A DNA stretch of 64,000 bases, from the NCBI GenBank assembly GCA_002425185.1, contig DILT01000020.1:62001-126000 (forward strand). Direction: 5' to 3'. The notes under the pieces are model-generated. The model searched no databases. It was not told where the DNA came from and worked only from the letters and a program-made list of their open reading frames with translations. This document shows, in pieces, positions 1 to 9,335 of this stretch (its first letter is position 1; every line of letters begins with the position of its first letter). A program made the translations under genes and the position numbers. The DNA is from Flammeovirgaceae bacterium UBA5585 (lineage in GTDB: Bacteria > Bacteroidota > Bacteroidia > Cytophagales > Cyclobacteriaceae).

Positions 1-309
1 AAGTTCGTGAATGTGTTAAAGAAAGGCAATGCCCAGATTTTAAACATCGAGCATTGGGGTCTTCGCAAACTGGCATATCCCATCCAGAAAAAGTCGACCG
101 GTTTCTATAACCTCATCGAATTTTCGGCATCTCCCGAACTGATCAACACGCTCGAAACCGAGTACAGACGCGATGAATCGGTGATGCGCTTTTTGACCAT
201 CACCCTTGACAAACATGCCCTTACGTACAACGAAAGAAGACGCAAAGGAGAATTCAACAAAAACAACCGTAAACCGGTACGTAAAACTGAGGAGGAGCTT
301 GCCAAATGA
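1..309 (+). CDS. rpsF: Ribosomal protein S6, 5'-truncated by window edge
   Basis: Small-subunit protein S6, which binds 16S rRNA with S18. The open frame runs to the first base of the window, so the N-terminal part (about 20-30 residues by comparison with usual S6 length) lies outside. The GTG at position 7 is just an internal codon. The visible part has the S6 core: the HWGLRKLAYPIQ segment, then the beta/alpha region ending in the YRRDESVMRFLT strand, followed by a basic tail. The stop codon overlaps the rpsR start by four bases (ATGA), which indicates translational coupling. The gene order rpsF-rpsR-rplI is the standard one and supports the call. Confidence 0.95.
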   Translation, partial: KFVNVLKKGNAQILNIEHWGLRKLAYPIQKKSTGFYNLIEFSASPELINTLETEYRRDESVMRFLTITLDKHALTYNERRRKGEFNKNNRKPVRKTEEELAK

Positions 310-557
310 CATTACAGAACGAACCTATCAAGCGGGTTGAATTAAAACCCAAGTACTGCCGCTTTAAGAAAAACGGCATCAAGTACATCGACTATAAGGA
401 TCCTGACTTCCTGTTGAAGTTTATTAACGAGCAGGGTAAAATTTTACCCCGCAGGCTTACCGGTACCAGCTGGAAATTTCAGAAGAAAGTTTCGCAAGCT
501 GTGAAGCGTGCCCGCCATATGGCCATTCTTCCGTACACCGGTGATTCTTTAAAGTAA
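306..557 (+). CDS. rpsR: Ribosomal protein S18
   Basis: An 83-residue S18, the usual length in Bacteroidota. It is a small-subunit platform protein and partner of S6, located near the anti-Shine-Dalgarno end of 16S rRNA. The conserved core YIDYKDPDFLLKFI, the GKILPRRLTGTS segment and the basic KKVSQAVKRARHMAILPY C-terminus are all present. It keeps only one Cys (in KYCRF), so it has no complete zinc-binding cysteine set. The ATG overlaps the rpsF stop, and rplI follows after 27 bases. Confidence 0.97.
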   Translation: MTLQNEPIKRVELKPKYCRFKKNGIKYIDYKDPDFLLKFINEQGKILPRRLTGTSWKFQKKVSQAVKRARHMAILPYTGDSLK

Positions 558-584
558 TTGTCGAACTGATAAACCGATCCGAAG

Positions 585-1028
585 ATGGAAGTAATATTAA
601 AACAAGATGTACAAGGTCTTGGCTATAAGAATGATACTGTTAAGGTAAAAGCAGGTTACGGACGTAACTTTCTTATACCCAACGGACTTGCTTTAATTGC
701 CAACGACTCTAACAAGCGTCAGGTAGCGGAGAACATCCGCCAAATGGCCCACAAGGCTGCCAAACTTAAGCAAGACGCAGAAGCGCTTGCCGCAAAAATT
801 GGTGACTTAACCATTGAACTGAAAACCAAAGCCGGTGAGAGCGGTAAAATTTTTGGTGCCGTTACTGCCGTGCAGGTAGCCGAAATTTTAAAAGGTAAAG
901 GCTTTGATGTAGACCGTAAAAAAGTTCACTTCAAGGAGCAACCCAAGCAACTCGGAACCTACACTGCAACACTCGACCTTCACAAAGAAGTGAAGCACGA
1001 AATAAAAGTAAATGTTGTAGCGGAATAA
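585..1028 (+). CDS. rplI: Ribosomal protein L9
   Basis: A 147-residue L9 of full length. L9 has two RNA-binding domains joined by a long helix. The N-terminal domain signature QDVQGLGYKNDTVKVKAGYGRNFLIPNGLA is at residues 7-36. It is followed by the charged connecting helix (about 42-75) and a C-terminal domain with GKIFGAVTAVQVAEIL. It is the last gene of the rpsF-rpsR-rplI operon, and a strong hairpin terminator begins 22 bases after the stop. Confidence 0.97.
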   Translation: MEVILKQDVQGLGYKNDTVKVKAGYGRNFLIPNGLALIANDSNKRQVAENIRQMAHKAAKLKQDAEALAAKIGDLTIELKTKAGESGKIFGAVTAVQVAEILKGKGFDVDRKKVHFKEQPKQLGTYTATLDLHKEVKHEIKVNVVAE

Positions 1029-1050
1029 CTTCGTATACGAACACACAGCA

Positions 1051-1087
1051 AACCCCGTTCTGTTCTCAGCACGGGGTTTTGTTTTTT
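1051..1087 (+). terminator. Rho-independent terminator after rplI
   Basis: AACCCCGT at 1051-1058 pairs perfectly with ACGGGGTT at 1071-1078 around a 12-base loop. A T-rich tract (TTTTGTTTTTT, 1077-1087) follows. This is a textbook intrinsic terminator ending the ribosomal protein operon. Confidence 0.9.
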
Positions 1088-1127
1088 ACAGCTATGTTAC
1101 TTTTAGCTGTATCTTTAATTGCTGATT

Positions 1128-2102
1128 ATGCTAAACTTTCGAACCGAATTAACCCCCCTAAAAGCAAACCGTCAAATTGACTTAAAGCATGCTGTACTTA
1201 CAGTAGGTTCCTGCTTCGCGGATACGATCGGGGAAAGGCTGCTCGAAAATAAATTCAAGGTGCTGACCAATCCGTTTGGCACTGCATACAACCCCCACTC
1301 CATACATACCCTGTTGAACAATGCCGTGCATAATCAACTTCCGCCTGAACATACCTTCTTTACGAATAATGAAATTCACCTGAACTATCAATTTCATTCC
1401 GCCCTATCTGCTTTAACTAAAACAGTGCTTGAAAAACAGGTTAAGGAGTTGACCCAACATGTTCACATTTTTTTAAAAGATGCACAGTGGCTTTTCATTA
1501 CTTACGGAACAGCATGGATTTATACCCGCAACGACACGGGTGAGGTTGTGTCAAACTGCCACAAAATGCCCGCTTCGTTATTCACCAAAGCTTTGCTCAC
1601 CCAAAAAAAAATACTGGATTCATTTGCCGAATGTTACACCAAACTAAAAGCGATAAATAATAATATTAATATCATCCTTACGGTTAGCCCGGTGCGACAC
1701 CTCAAAGATACCCTGGAATTAAACAGTGTAAGTAAATCTGTGCTTCGGCTGGCATGCCATACCCTGGCCGAACAATATAAAGATGTGTACTACTTTCCAG
1801 CCTATGAACTTTTACTGGATGATCTGAGGGATTACCGGTTTTACAAGGGTGACCTTATCCACCCTTCCGATGAAGCTGTGCATTATATCTGGGATAAGTT
1901 TTCGGCAACATGGTTTACCCCGAATACCCTTCAGTTTTTAGAAGCCTGGACTAAAATACAAAGTGCATTAAACCATAAAGCGTTTCACCCCACCACCCAG
2001 GCCCATAAGGCCTTTTTGAAAAATCTTCTAAACCAACTGGAGGAGCTTCAAAAACAAGTTTCGGTAAAGCAAGAAATTGATTTTGTAAAAAAACAACTGT
2101 AA
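1128..2102 (+). CDS. GSCFA domain protein (SGNH-like hydrolase family)
   Basis: A 324-residue protein with the hallmark TVGSCFADTIGERL near residue 30, which names the GSCFA family (Gly-Ser-Cys-Phe-Ala). The family is related to SGNH/GDSL esterases, and the Ser of GSCF is the presumed nucleophile. A late DLIHPSDEAVHYIW motif fits the Asp-x-x-His pair of SGNH enzymes. There is no clear signal peptide, so it is probably cytoplasmic. The substrate is unknown for the family as far as I can recall. The ATG at 1128 is preferred over an in-frame TTG nine bases upstream because the family starts close to FRTEL. Its TAA overlaps the next gene (TAATG). Confidence 0.85.
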   Translation: MLNFRTELTPLKANRQIDLKHAVLTVGSCFADTIGERLLENKFKVLTNPFGTAYNPHSIHTLLNNAVHNQLPPEHTFFTNNEIHLNYQFHSALSALTKTVLEKQVKELTQHVHIFLKDAQWLFITYGTAWIYTRNDTGEVVSNCHKMPASLFTKALLTQKKILDSFAECYTKLKAINNNINIILTVSPVRHLKDTLELNSVSKSVLRLACHTLAEQYKDVYYFPAYELLLDDLRDYRFYKGDLIHPSDEAVHYIWDKFSATWFTPNTLQFLEAWTKIQSALNHKAFHPTTQAHKAFLKNLLNQLEELQKQVSVKQEIDFVKKQL

Positions 2103-2686
2103 TGAGATTTGCCTGCTTGTTTATTGGTAGTGTTCTGATTACATCTGCAAATAAGGCGCAGGATAATTTCAGCAACCGATTATCGGCAGCAGCCCTTGAG
2201 CTTACTAAGGCTACCGTGCAGTATGATGGTGCTTATTATTCAATGCCCTATCCCGGAGGTGATGTTCCGGCCGATCGCGGGGTATGTACCGATGTCATCA
2301 TCCGCGCGTACCGTAAATTGGGTATTGATCTTCAGGTTGAAGTACACCGCGATATGCTTGCCCATTTCAACCATTATCCTAAAACCTGGGGATTAACCAA
2401 ACCCGATAAAAATATAGATCACCGAAGGGTGCCTAACCTGATGACCTATTTTTCGCGGCACGGACTGGTTAAAAAAATATCAACCCATCCATCCGATTAT
2501 CTGCCAGGAGATATTGTTGCCTGGAACCTGGGCGGAAACCTAACGCACATCGGTATTGTTATTAACCAAAAATCAGATGATGGTTTTCGTAACCTGATCG
2601 TACACAACATTGGAAATGGTCAGGAAATTTCAGACTGTCTGTTCACCTACAAAATTATCGGCCATTATAGCTATCCAAAACCTTGA
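2102..2686 (+). CDS. DUF1287 family secreted protein
   Basis: A 194-residue protein with an N-terminal hydrophobic signal-like segment (residues 1-19). The DUF1287 signature is YSMPYPGGDVPADRGVCTDVIIRAYRKLG at about residues 46-74. Later blocks GDIVAWNLGG..THIGIVI and LIVHNIGNG contain conserved Cys and His residues. This arrangement (Cys early, His late) resembles NlpC/P60-like papain-fold enzymes, so a periplasmic peptidase or amidase role is possible but is only inferred. The start overlaps the GSCFA gene stop by one base, and the stop overlaps the next start by four bases, placing it in a translationally coupled cluster. Confidence 0.85.
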   Translation: MRFACLFIGSVLITSANKAQDNFSNRLSAAALELTKATVQYDGAYYSMPYPGGDVPADRGVCTDVIIRAYRKLGIDLQVEVHRDMLAHFNHYPKTWGLTKPDKNIDHRRVPNLMTYFSRHGLVKKISTHPSDYLPGDIVAWNLGGNLTHIGIVINQKSDDGFRNLIVHNIGNGQEISDCLFTYKIIGHYSYPKP

Positions 2687-4731
2687 CCAATCCTTCAAGC
2701 CCAACACCTCCGCAACCCAATAGGCTTATTCGTGCCACTTCCCCCTATCTGCTTCAACACGCCTATAACCCGGTAGACTGGTATGAATGGTCTGCCGAAG
2801 CACTACAAAAAGCGAAGACTGAGGATAAGCCCATACTGGTAAGCATTGGGTACTCTTCCTGCCATTGGTGCCATGTTATGGAGCGTGAGTGTTTTGAAAA
2901 TACAGACCTGGCAGCCATGATGAATGAATACTTCATTTGTATAAAAGTGGATCGTGAGGAGCGCCCGGACATCGACCAGGTATATATGGAAGCCGTACAG
3001 GCGATGGGCATTAATGGCGGATGGCCTCTCAATGTTTTTTTAACACCCGATCAAAAACCATTTTATGGCGGAACCTATTTTCCACCCGGGGCCTGGGCAC
3101 AGATGCTTCGTACTATCCATCAGGCCTGGCAAAACAGACGGGCTGAAATCACAACATCTGCAGAAGATCTAACCATCCACATATCCGGAAATGACAGCGC
3201 CCGGTTCTTGTCAAAAAATAAGCTCCTTGATTTTGAACAAGCACTAACCTCCATATACCAAAAGCTGGAAACCAGTTTTGACAAAACCTGGGGTGGTCTT
3301 GATAAGGTTCCCAAATTTATCATGCCATCTATGTGGATGTGGCTGCTGCGGTATTACCATCTTACCCAAAATCAGCAAGCCTTGTTACATATCAACCTTA
3401 CCCTCTCTAAAATACTCCAGGGTGGTATTTACGATCAGGTAGGTGGTGGTTTTGCACGCTACTCCGTAGATGGTGAGTGGTTTGCACCCCACTTTGAAAA
3501 AATGCTCTATGACAATGCGCAACTGATAAGCGTGTATTCAGAAGCCTATCGGGTTACCCAAGATGAAGCGTATAAGCGTATTGTATACGAAACCTTCGCA
3601 TGGTTACAACGCGAGATGTCACATGCGGACGGTGGATTTTATTCAGCGCTGGATGCCGACAGTGAAGGTATTGAAGGGAAATTTTATTGCTGGACCAAAT
3701 CAGAACTTACCACACTGCTGGGAGCTGATGCGGAGTTGGTTAGCGAATTTTATGGCGTAACTGAAGCAGGCAATTGGGAGCATGGCATGAACATTCTTCA
3801 CGAACACGTGGAAGAAGAAAAATTTTTGCGCAGAAATAATCTGGACAAAGAGTCGTGGAAAGAACTACTTAACAAAGCGAAAACAACGTTGCTGCACGTT
3901 CGTGAATCGCGTATACGACCGGGATTGGATGATAAAATACTAACCGGATGGAATGCGATGATGATTGCTGGGCTGATTGATGCCTACCATGCTTTTGCTG
4001 ACGACCGCTTTCTTACCCGTGCGAAAAAGAATATGGAGTTTCTGGAGAAAACCATGCTCTCCGAAAATATTTGTTATCGTTCATTTAAAGGTAGACGATC
4101 AGCCACTGAAGGTTTTCTGGAAGATTACGCGTACCTGATCAATGCCTATACAAAACTCTACCAGGCCGGTTTCAACGAGCAATGGTTACAAAAGGCAGCA
4201 ACCATGATGGAATATGTTCTTACTAACTTTTTTGATAATGCTGACGGCTTATTCTTTTATACCAGCCTGAAAGCCGAAAAACTGATAACCCGAAAAAAAG
4301 AACTTTTCGATAACGTCATACCTTCATCAAACAGTGTGATGGCCATCAACCTTTTACAACTGGGTACTTTGCTCGACAATACTGAATGGAAAAAACTGGC
4401 TGAACGCATGGTGAATAATTTCGCTGAACTAATCCAGAAAGAACCCCACTATATGTCGCATTGGGGAATTGCCCTCATGGAAAGCATATCGGGCTATGCA
4501 GAAGTTGTGCTGGTGGGGCAAGATGCTATCACCCATAAAAATGAACTTCAAAAACACTTTTTACCATTTGCCTTATTTATGGGAACAGAAGGAAACAGCA
4601 ACCTTCCATTAGTAAAAGATAAAAGGGCTAAAGGAAACCAAACCACCATTTATGTATGTCGGAATAATACATGCAAGCAACCTGTTCACGAGGTTGAAGC
4701 GGCCATCCGCCAAATTGTAAATAAAGCTTAG
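2683..4731 (+). CDS. Thioredoxin-domain DUF255 protein (YyaL/SSP411 family)
   Basis: A 682-residue member of the YyaL/spermatogenesis-associated protein 20 family, with full-length architecture. The N-terminal thioredoxin-like domain carries SPYLLQHAYNPVDWY and the redox motif SSCHWCHVM. The rest is an alpha/alpha-barrel, glycosidase-like domain containing GGIYDQVGGGFARYSVD, FAPHFEKMLYDNAQL and SALDADSEG. The biochemical function is not established. The start is TTG at 2683, overlapping the preceding TGA. No ATG precedes the conserved N-terminal block and the first internal Met lies after the CxxC motif, so the non-ATG start is well supported. No signal peptide is seen. Confidence 0.9.
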   Translation: MTNPSSPTPPQPNRLIRATSPYLLQHAYNPVDWYEWSAEALQKAKTEDKPILVSIGYSSCHWCHVMERECFENTDLAAMMNEYFICIKVDREERPDIDQVYMEAVQAMGINGGWPLNVFLTPDQKPFYGGTYFPPGAWAQMLRTIHQAWQNRRAEITTSAEDLTIHISGNDSARFLSKNKLLDFEQALTSIYQKLETSFDKTWGGLDKVPKFIMPSMWMWLLRYYHLTQNQQALLHINLTLSKILQGGIYDQVGGGFARYSVDGEWFAPHFEKMLYDNAQLISVYSEAYRVTQDEAYKRIVYETFAWLQREMSHADGGFYSALDADSEGIEGKFYCWTKSELTTLLGADAELVSEFYGVTEAGNWEHGMNILHEHVEEEKFLRRNNLDKESWKELLNKAKTTLLHVRESRIRPGLDDKILTGWNAMMIAGLIDAYHAFADDRFLTRAKKNMEFLEKTMLSENICYRSFKGRRSATEGFLEDYAYLINAYTKLYQAGFNEQWLQKAATMMEYVLTNFFDNADGLFFYTSLKAEKLITRKKELFDNVIPSSNSVMAINLLQLGTLLDNTEWKKLAERMVNNFAELIQKEPHYMSHWGIALMESISGYAEVVLVGQDAITHKNELQKHFLPFALFMGTEGNSNLPLVKDKRAKGNQTTIYVCRNNTCKQPVHEVEAAIRQIVNKA

Positions 4732-4752
4732 TTTTACGGCTTTAGCATACGC

Positions 4753-7254
4753 GTGCAAAACAATCAGTCATCCAATTCCCGCACAACCCTGTTCGCAGAA
4801 CTTCTGCTTCCGGTACCTTTACCCAAACTATTTACCTACCGGGTTCCGTTCGAATGGAGCGAAAAAGTAAGCATTGGACAACGCACCATTGTACAATTTG
4901 GTGACCGAAGAATCTTAACCGGCATTATTGCTTCCCTGCACGAAAATCCACCCACTGCCTACGAAGCCAAATACCTGCTGGAATTACTGGATGAAGAACC
5001 CATCCTCCATAAGCATCAGTTGAAATTTTACCAATGGATTGCCGACTACTACCTGTGCACCCCAGGTGAAGTTTTAAATGCCGCGCTGCCATCGGGATTA
5101 AAGCTATCCAGCGAGTCCATGGTACAACTTCATCCGGCCTTTGACTGGGAGCATACATTATTTGAATTCTCAGAAAAGGAAACCATGCTGCTGAAGCACC
5201 TGGTTGCCAAACCCATGTCGTATACCGAGGTGGCTTCCCTGCTGGGTATAAAAAATATTTACAGCATTCTTAAATCCCTTTCCGGAAAAGAATCCATCAT
5301 TCTGTTCGAAGAGGTGAAAGAGAAATTCAAACCGAAAAAAGAAAAATACATACGCCTTACAGCCCGCCTGCTGGATCACAAAGCCCTGGAGCACGTGTTT
5401 TCAGAACTTGCCAGTAAACCAAAGCAAGAATCCATCGTACTGAAATACCTGCAGGATATACCCGTTCTTCACGACCCCGCTGCCAACAGGAAGGGCATCC
5501 GTAAAAGTCAGCTGATACTGCCGGAATTCTCCGCATCGGCCTTAAACACGCTGATAAAAAACAACATACTGGAGGAATTTGAAATTATCGTTTCCAGATT
5601 TGATCTGGGAATGGAAGAAGAACTTCCGGATGTAAACCTGAGTGATGAACAGCTTGTGGCCCAGCAATCTATCTTTCAACAATTCGAAAAGCACAATACC
5701 GTCCTGTTTCATGGTATTACCGGCAGCGGAAAAACCGAAGTGTACATTAACCTGATTAAACGTGCACTCGAAAGTGGCTCGCAGGTGTTATACCTTTTAC
5801 CGGAAATAGCCCTCACCACCCAAATCGTTCAGCGCCTGCGAAAAATGTTTGGAGAATCTATGGGTGTCTATCATTCTCGCTTTTCCGATAATGAACGGGT
5901 TGAAGTTTGGAACGGAGTGTTGACGGGTCGGTTCAAATTTGTTGTGGGCGTACGCTCCTCCATCTTTCTCCCCTTCGATAACCTGGGATTAATCATCGTG
6001 GATGAAGAGCATGATACTTCGTACAAACAACAGGAGCCTGCCCCCCGATACCATGCCCGCGATGCCGCCCTTATGATGGCACATGCACATCACGCAAAAA
6101 TTATACTGGGTTCAGCAACACCTTCGTTAGAATCTTATCACCTCGCACACAGTGGTAAATATGGTTTGGTTGAACTGCAGAAACGCTATGGTGATGCAAA
6201 ACTTCCGGAAATTGTGCTGGCCAATATGATGAACGAACGAAAACAGAAAACAATAAAAGGTGAGTTTTCAGGAACACTGCTGAAAGCCATCGGCAGTGCA
6301 TTAGCAGATAAGGAGCAGGTTATTATTTTTCAAAACCGGAGGGGCTACTCCCCCATCCTCGATTGCGAGGATTGCGGCTGGGTGCCGAAGTGTATCAACT
6401 GTGCGGTGAGTTTAACGTATCATCAATTCAAACATTCACTGGTATGCCACTATTGTGGTTATAAAGAATCGTTGCCAACGGCCTGCCCTACATGCTCATC
6501 AAAACGACTACGTGCCATGGGCTATGGAACAGAAAAGCTGGAAGAAGAACTCAAGCTGCATTTTCCGGAAGCTCACGTGCAACGCATGGACCTGGATACG
6601 ACACGATCAAAAAACAGTTACGAAACCATTATCGAACAATTTGAAAAAGGCGATACGGATATTTTAGTCGGCACACAAATGGTCACCAAAGGACTTGACT
6701 TTGACCGCGTAAGCCTGGTGGGGGTTTTTAATGCCGACCGCATGATGCACTTCCCTGACTTCCGATCGTATGAACGTGCGTTCCAGCTTATAACACAGGT
6801 GAGTGGCCGGGCCGGAAGGCGCGAAAAACCCGGCAAGGTGATGATTCAAACCTCCGCTACGGATCATCCGGTGCTGCACCATGTACTCAACCATAAGATG
6901 ACGGAATTCTATCAACAGGAGCTGATTGACAGACAAAATCATTTGTACCCCCCTTTTAGCAGACTGATTGAATTAACGATAAAGCATATTGATCGAAAAA
7001 TAACCCGCGAAGCTGCCGTGACACTTTGTGATGAAATTACCCAACACGTACCGGGCATCAGGGTTCTTGGTCCGGGTGAACCCATGATTTCAAAAATCAG
7101 AAATCAATACCTGATGAATATGCTCATTAAAATTCCCCGCGATTCAGGAAACCTCGTACTGATCAAACAGAAAATAGCTGCCCTTACCGAGCAACTTCTT
7201 GAGAATAAACAATTCAGAAATACCCGTGTGATTATTGACGTTGACCCTGTTTAA
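4753..7254 (+). CDS. priA: Primosomal replication restart helicase PriA
   Basis: An 833-residue PriA, the superfamily 2 3'-5' helicase that reloads the replisome at stalled forks. It is longer than the E. coli protein (about 730) because of an extended N-terminal and linker region. The N-terminal DNA-binding domain starts at FAELLLPVPLPKLFTY. Walker A GITGSGKT is at residues 321-328 and the DEEH box at 417-420. A complete eight-cysteine zinc-binding segment runs from Cys538 to Cys581 (CxxC pairs). It is followed by the GTQMVTKGLDFDRV and QVSGRAGR helicase motifs. The start is GTG at 4753; no ATG is available upstream of the conserved domain. It begins 21 bases after the DUF255 gene and is convergent with the next gene, with only five bases between. 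Confidence 0.97.
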   Translation: MQNNQSSNSRTTLFAELLLPVPLPKLFTYRVPFEWSEKVSIGQRTIVQFGDRRILTGIIASLHENPPTAYEAKYLLELLDEEPILHKHQLKFYQWIADYYLCTPGEVLNAALPSGLKLSSESMVQLHPAFDWEHTLFEFSEKETMLLKHLVAKPMSYTEVASLLGIKNIYSILKSLSGKESIILFEEVKEKFKPKKEKYIRLTARLLDHKALEHVFSELASKPKQESIVLKYLQDIPVLHDPAANRKGIRKSQLILPEFSASALNTLIKNNILEEFEIIVSRFDLGMEEELPDVNLSDEQLVAQQSIFQQFEKHNTVLFHGITGSGKTEVYINLIKRALESGSQVLYLLPEIALTTQIVQRLRKMFGESMGVYHSRFSDNERVEVWNGVLTGRFKFVVGVRSSIFLPFDNLGLIIVDEEHDTSYKQQEPAPRYHARDAALMMAHAHHAKIILGSATPSLESYHLAHSGKYGLVELQKRYGDAKLPEIVLANMMNERKQKTIKGEFSGTLLKAIGSALADKEQVIIFQNRRGYSPILDCEDCGWVPKCINCAVSLTYHQFKHSLVCHYCGYKESLPTACPTCSSKRLRAMGYGTEKLEEELKLHFPEAHVQRMDLDTTRSKNSYETIIEQFEKGDTDILVGTQMVTKGLDFDRVSLVGVFNADRMMHFPDFRSYERAFQLITQVSGRAGRREKPGKVMIQTSATDHPVLHHVLNHKMTEFYQQELIDRQNHLYPPFSRLIELTIKHIDRKITREAAVTLCDEITQHVPGIRVLGPGEPMISKIRNQYLMNMLIKIPRDSGNLVLIKQKIAALTEQLLENKQFRNTRVIIDVDPV

Positions 7255-7259
7255 GGAGA

Positions 7260-7835
7260 TTACAGCAACGCTTTATAAAGTTCAATTTTAGTAAGCACCA
7301 TACCACCCGGAAGGTCGGCCAGCTGAATCTCAGCGCCTTCGGTAAGGGTAAGTAAATTCGGTTCTTCAAAAACAAAGGTAATGGTAGAGAACTCCTTTAC
7401 GCCCACATGAAGTACCCCCGCATTCGGAACCCAAAGGTCCTCTACAGTATAATAAGTTTTAAGGTCCGCCAGGTTGCTGGTTTTCGGACTGATTCCCTTC
7501 TCGGTGGCAAACGGAGCCGTGAAAACCGTCATGGCAACAATATCACCATTAACCACCTGAACACTCAAATTATATTCATCGCTTTCAGCCAGGCGAACAA
7601 GAAATAACCCACTGCCGTCTTCTTCTTCGTAGGCATTTTCCATTTCAGCCACGGGCAAATTGTTCTCGACCAATTCAAAAGCTCCACCCAGGTTAATGTT
7701 ACCGATACCGTCATTGGTAATAACATACCGTAAATCATTGTAAGCTGATTGAAAGTTATCCTGATCAGCTTCTTTTTTTGTTGAACAAGAAACCGTTACA
7801 TACAAAACGAAAATAAAAAGCGTTAATCGATTCAT
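7260..7835 (-). CDS. Hypothetical lipoprotein
   Basis: A 191-residue protein with a short hydrophobic leader and a lipobox-like VTVSCS (Cys at about residue 17), so it is probably an outer-membrane or periplasmic lipoprotein. The mature part has no motif I recognise. It contains an acidic EEEDGSGLF turn and many alternating hydrophobic residues, consistent with a beta-rich fold. It lies downstream of surE on the same strand (35-base gap) and may be co-transcribed with it. Its 3' end nearly meets priA. Confidence 0.7.
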   Translation of the reverse strand: MNRLTLFIFVLYVTVSCSTKKEADQDNFQSAYNDLRYVITNDGIGNINLGGAFELVENNLPVAEMENAYEEEDGSGLFLVRLAESDEYNLSVQVVNGDIVAMTVFTAPFATEKGISPKTSNLADLKTYYTVEDLWVPNAGVLHVGVKEFSTITFVFEEPNLLTLTEGAEIQLADLPGGMVLTKIELYKALL

Positions 7836-7870
7836 CAGGTTGCTCTTTTTGGTAAACTAAAGTTAACAGC

Positions 7871-8650
7871 TTACTGCAAAATATCCCAGTCTTCGTTAAG
7901 CACCGGTATAGCCTGATGTGCCGTTAAATCGAATTGGCATGGAACAACAGAAATATAATTATTGGCGATGGCCCACTCATCGTTATCCTCACCCTTATCG
8001 AAATTCACAAAATTGCCCGTCATCCAGAAATAACTGCGTCCGTTTGGATCGTGCCGCTGCAGAAATTCTTCCACCCATTTGGCATTTGCCTGGCGGCAGA
8101 TGCGAACGCCTTTTATAGCATCATTGCGCTTTGGCGGAAAATTGACATTGAGTGCAACACCTTTCGGTAAGCCTTTGGTTAATACCTGCTGGGTAATGGA
8201 TTTTACGTAGGCCTCCGTATGTGAAAAATCGGCATCGTGGGAATAATCACACAGCGAAAACCCAATGGAGGGCGTGCCCTCAATAGCACCTTCTATTGCT
8301 GCAGACATGGTGCCCGAATACAAAACGCTGATAGAAGTATTACTACCGTGATTAATGCCGCTTACTACTACATCAGGTTGCCGTTTTTCTTTTAATACAA
8401 AATGACGCGCCATCTTCACACAATCGGCAGGCGTGCCGGAACATTCAAAGGCCGTGATCCCTTCAAAAATACGGTTTTTCTCAAGTCGTAACGTTTCGCC
8501 CACCGTAATTGCATGGCCCATCCCCGACTGTGGGCTATCCGGTGCTACAACCAACACCTCTCCTATTTGCTTCATTACATTGATGAGTGTTCGAATGCCC
8601 TTTGAGGTAATACCATCATCATTGGTTACCAGTATTAGCGGTTTTTCCAT
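7871..8650 (-). CDS. surE: 5'/3'-nucleotidase SurE
   Basis: A 259-residue SurE, a metal-dependent nucleoside monophosphate phosphatase of the cytoplasm. The N-terminal ILVTNDDGITSKGIRTL contains the Asp-Asp metal ligands. The downstream APDSPQSGMGHAIT block and VVSGINHGSNTSISVLYSGTM, with its metal-binding Asn, are intact. ALNVNFP and the C-terminal TDW-like region are also recognisable. The ATG start directly precedes the conserved block. The length matches the family (about 250). Confidence 0.96.
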   Translation of the reverse strand: MEKPLILVTNDDGITSKGIRTLINVMKQIGEVLVVAPDSPQSGMGHAITVGETLRLEKNRIFEGITAFECSGTPADCVKMARHFVLKEKRQPDVVVSGINHGSNTSISVLYSGTMSAAIEGAIEGTPSIGFSLCDYSHDADFSHTEAYVKSITQQVLTKGLPKGVALNVNFPPKRNDAIKGVRICRQANAKWVEEFLQRHDPNGRSYFWMTGNFVNFDKGEDNDEWAIANNYISVVPCQFDLTAHQAIPVLNEDWDILQ

Positions 8651-8732
8651 GGGTTGCTATTGCGTGAGAAAACTGTTGCGAATTAATTAAACTGCTGTGT
8701 GCAAGCTAAACGCTTGGAGTGATATTTCGAAA

Positions 8733-9335
8733 TCAGAAGAGTGAATTGTAATACGAAACTGTTTTGGCAAAATCATAACGATCTTCGATTTTTAACCGGT
8801 TGGTTTTCATATACCGGTCCACGTTATCGGCTTTATTACCCATAAGTTTCAGAAGATCGCCCCGCTTACCTAAAAACTCATTAATATTTCCCTTTTCATC
8901 CATTAAAAAATACTTATAAACTAAAACCAGTCGGGTATACGAGCCAAAATAATAGGGTGAACTATAGGTTCGGTATTCCAATGCTTCACGCGATAATAAT
9001 GTCATCTTACCATCTTCAAGCAGTTCAAAGAATACCGGGGTTTTATAATTACCGGTGGCGGCAAAAGGTAAGGCGAAAAAATTGCGGTATCGTTTTTCCG
9101 TGTTGTCAAAAATCTCAAAAAACAAAACTTTTCGTGCGGTAAACGCTTCAATCTGTGAACGCTGATCATTAAACTGTACCAGGTCCTGCTGAAGGTCATA
9201 CTTCACCAGCCCGCGCAGCGTGTCGCCCGTTTCCAATACAATCTTTCCTTCGTGCCATAGCTCAAAAGGCCATTGTTGCGCAGCGGCTCCGTGGACGGTT
9301 AGAATAAAAAATAGTATCGATAACGTAATCCTCAT
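8733..9335 (-). CDS. Hypothetical secreted protein
   Basis: A 200-residue protein with a typical signal peptide (residues 1-19, ending AAAQQ). The mature part begins FELWHEGKIVLETGDTLRGLVKYDLQQDLVQF, a pattern (GxGxTLxGxVxY) found in a group of Bacteroidota periplasmic hypothetical proteins. No enzyme motif is seen. The start codon overlaps the ribBA stop by one base (TAATG), so it is translated with ribBA, although no functional link to riboflavin synthesis is evident. Confidence 0.75.
   Translation of the reverse strand: MRITLSILFFILTVHGAAAQQWPFELWHEGKIVLETGDTLRGLVKYDLQQDLVQFNDQRSQIEAFTARKVLFFEIFDNTEKRYRNFFALPFAATGNYKTPVFFELLEDGKMTLLSREALEYRTYSSPYYFGSYTRLVLVYKYFLMDEKGNINEFLGKRGDLLKLMGNKADNVDRYMKTNRLKIEDRYDFAKTVSYYNSLF

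Noticed and set aside
7..309. GTG at position 7 as the rpsF start
   Set aside because: The frame is open to base 1 and S6 needs more N-terminal residues; the gene is cut by the edge.
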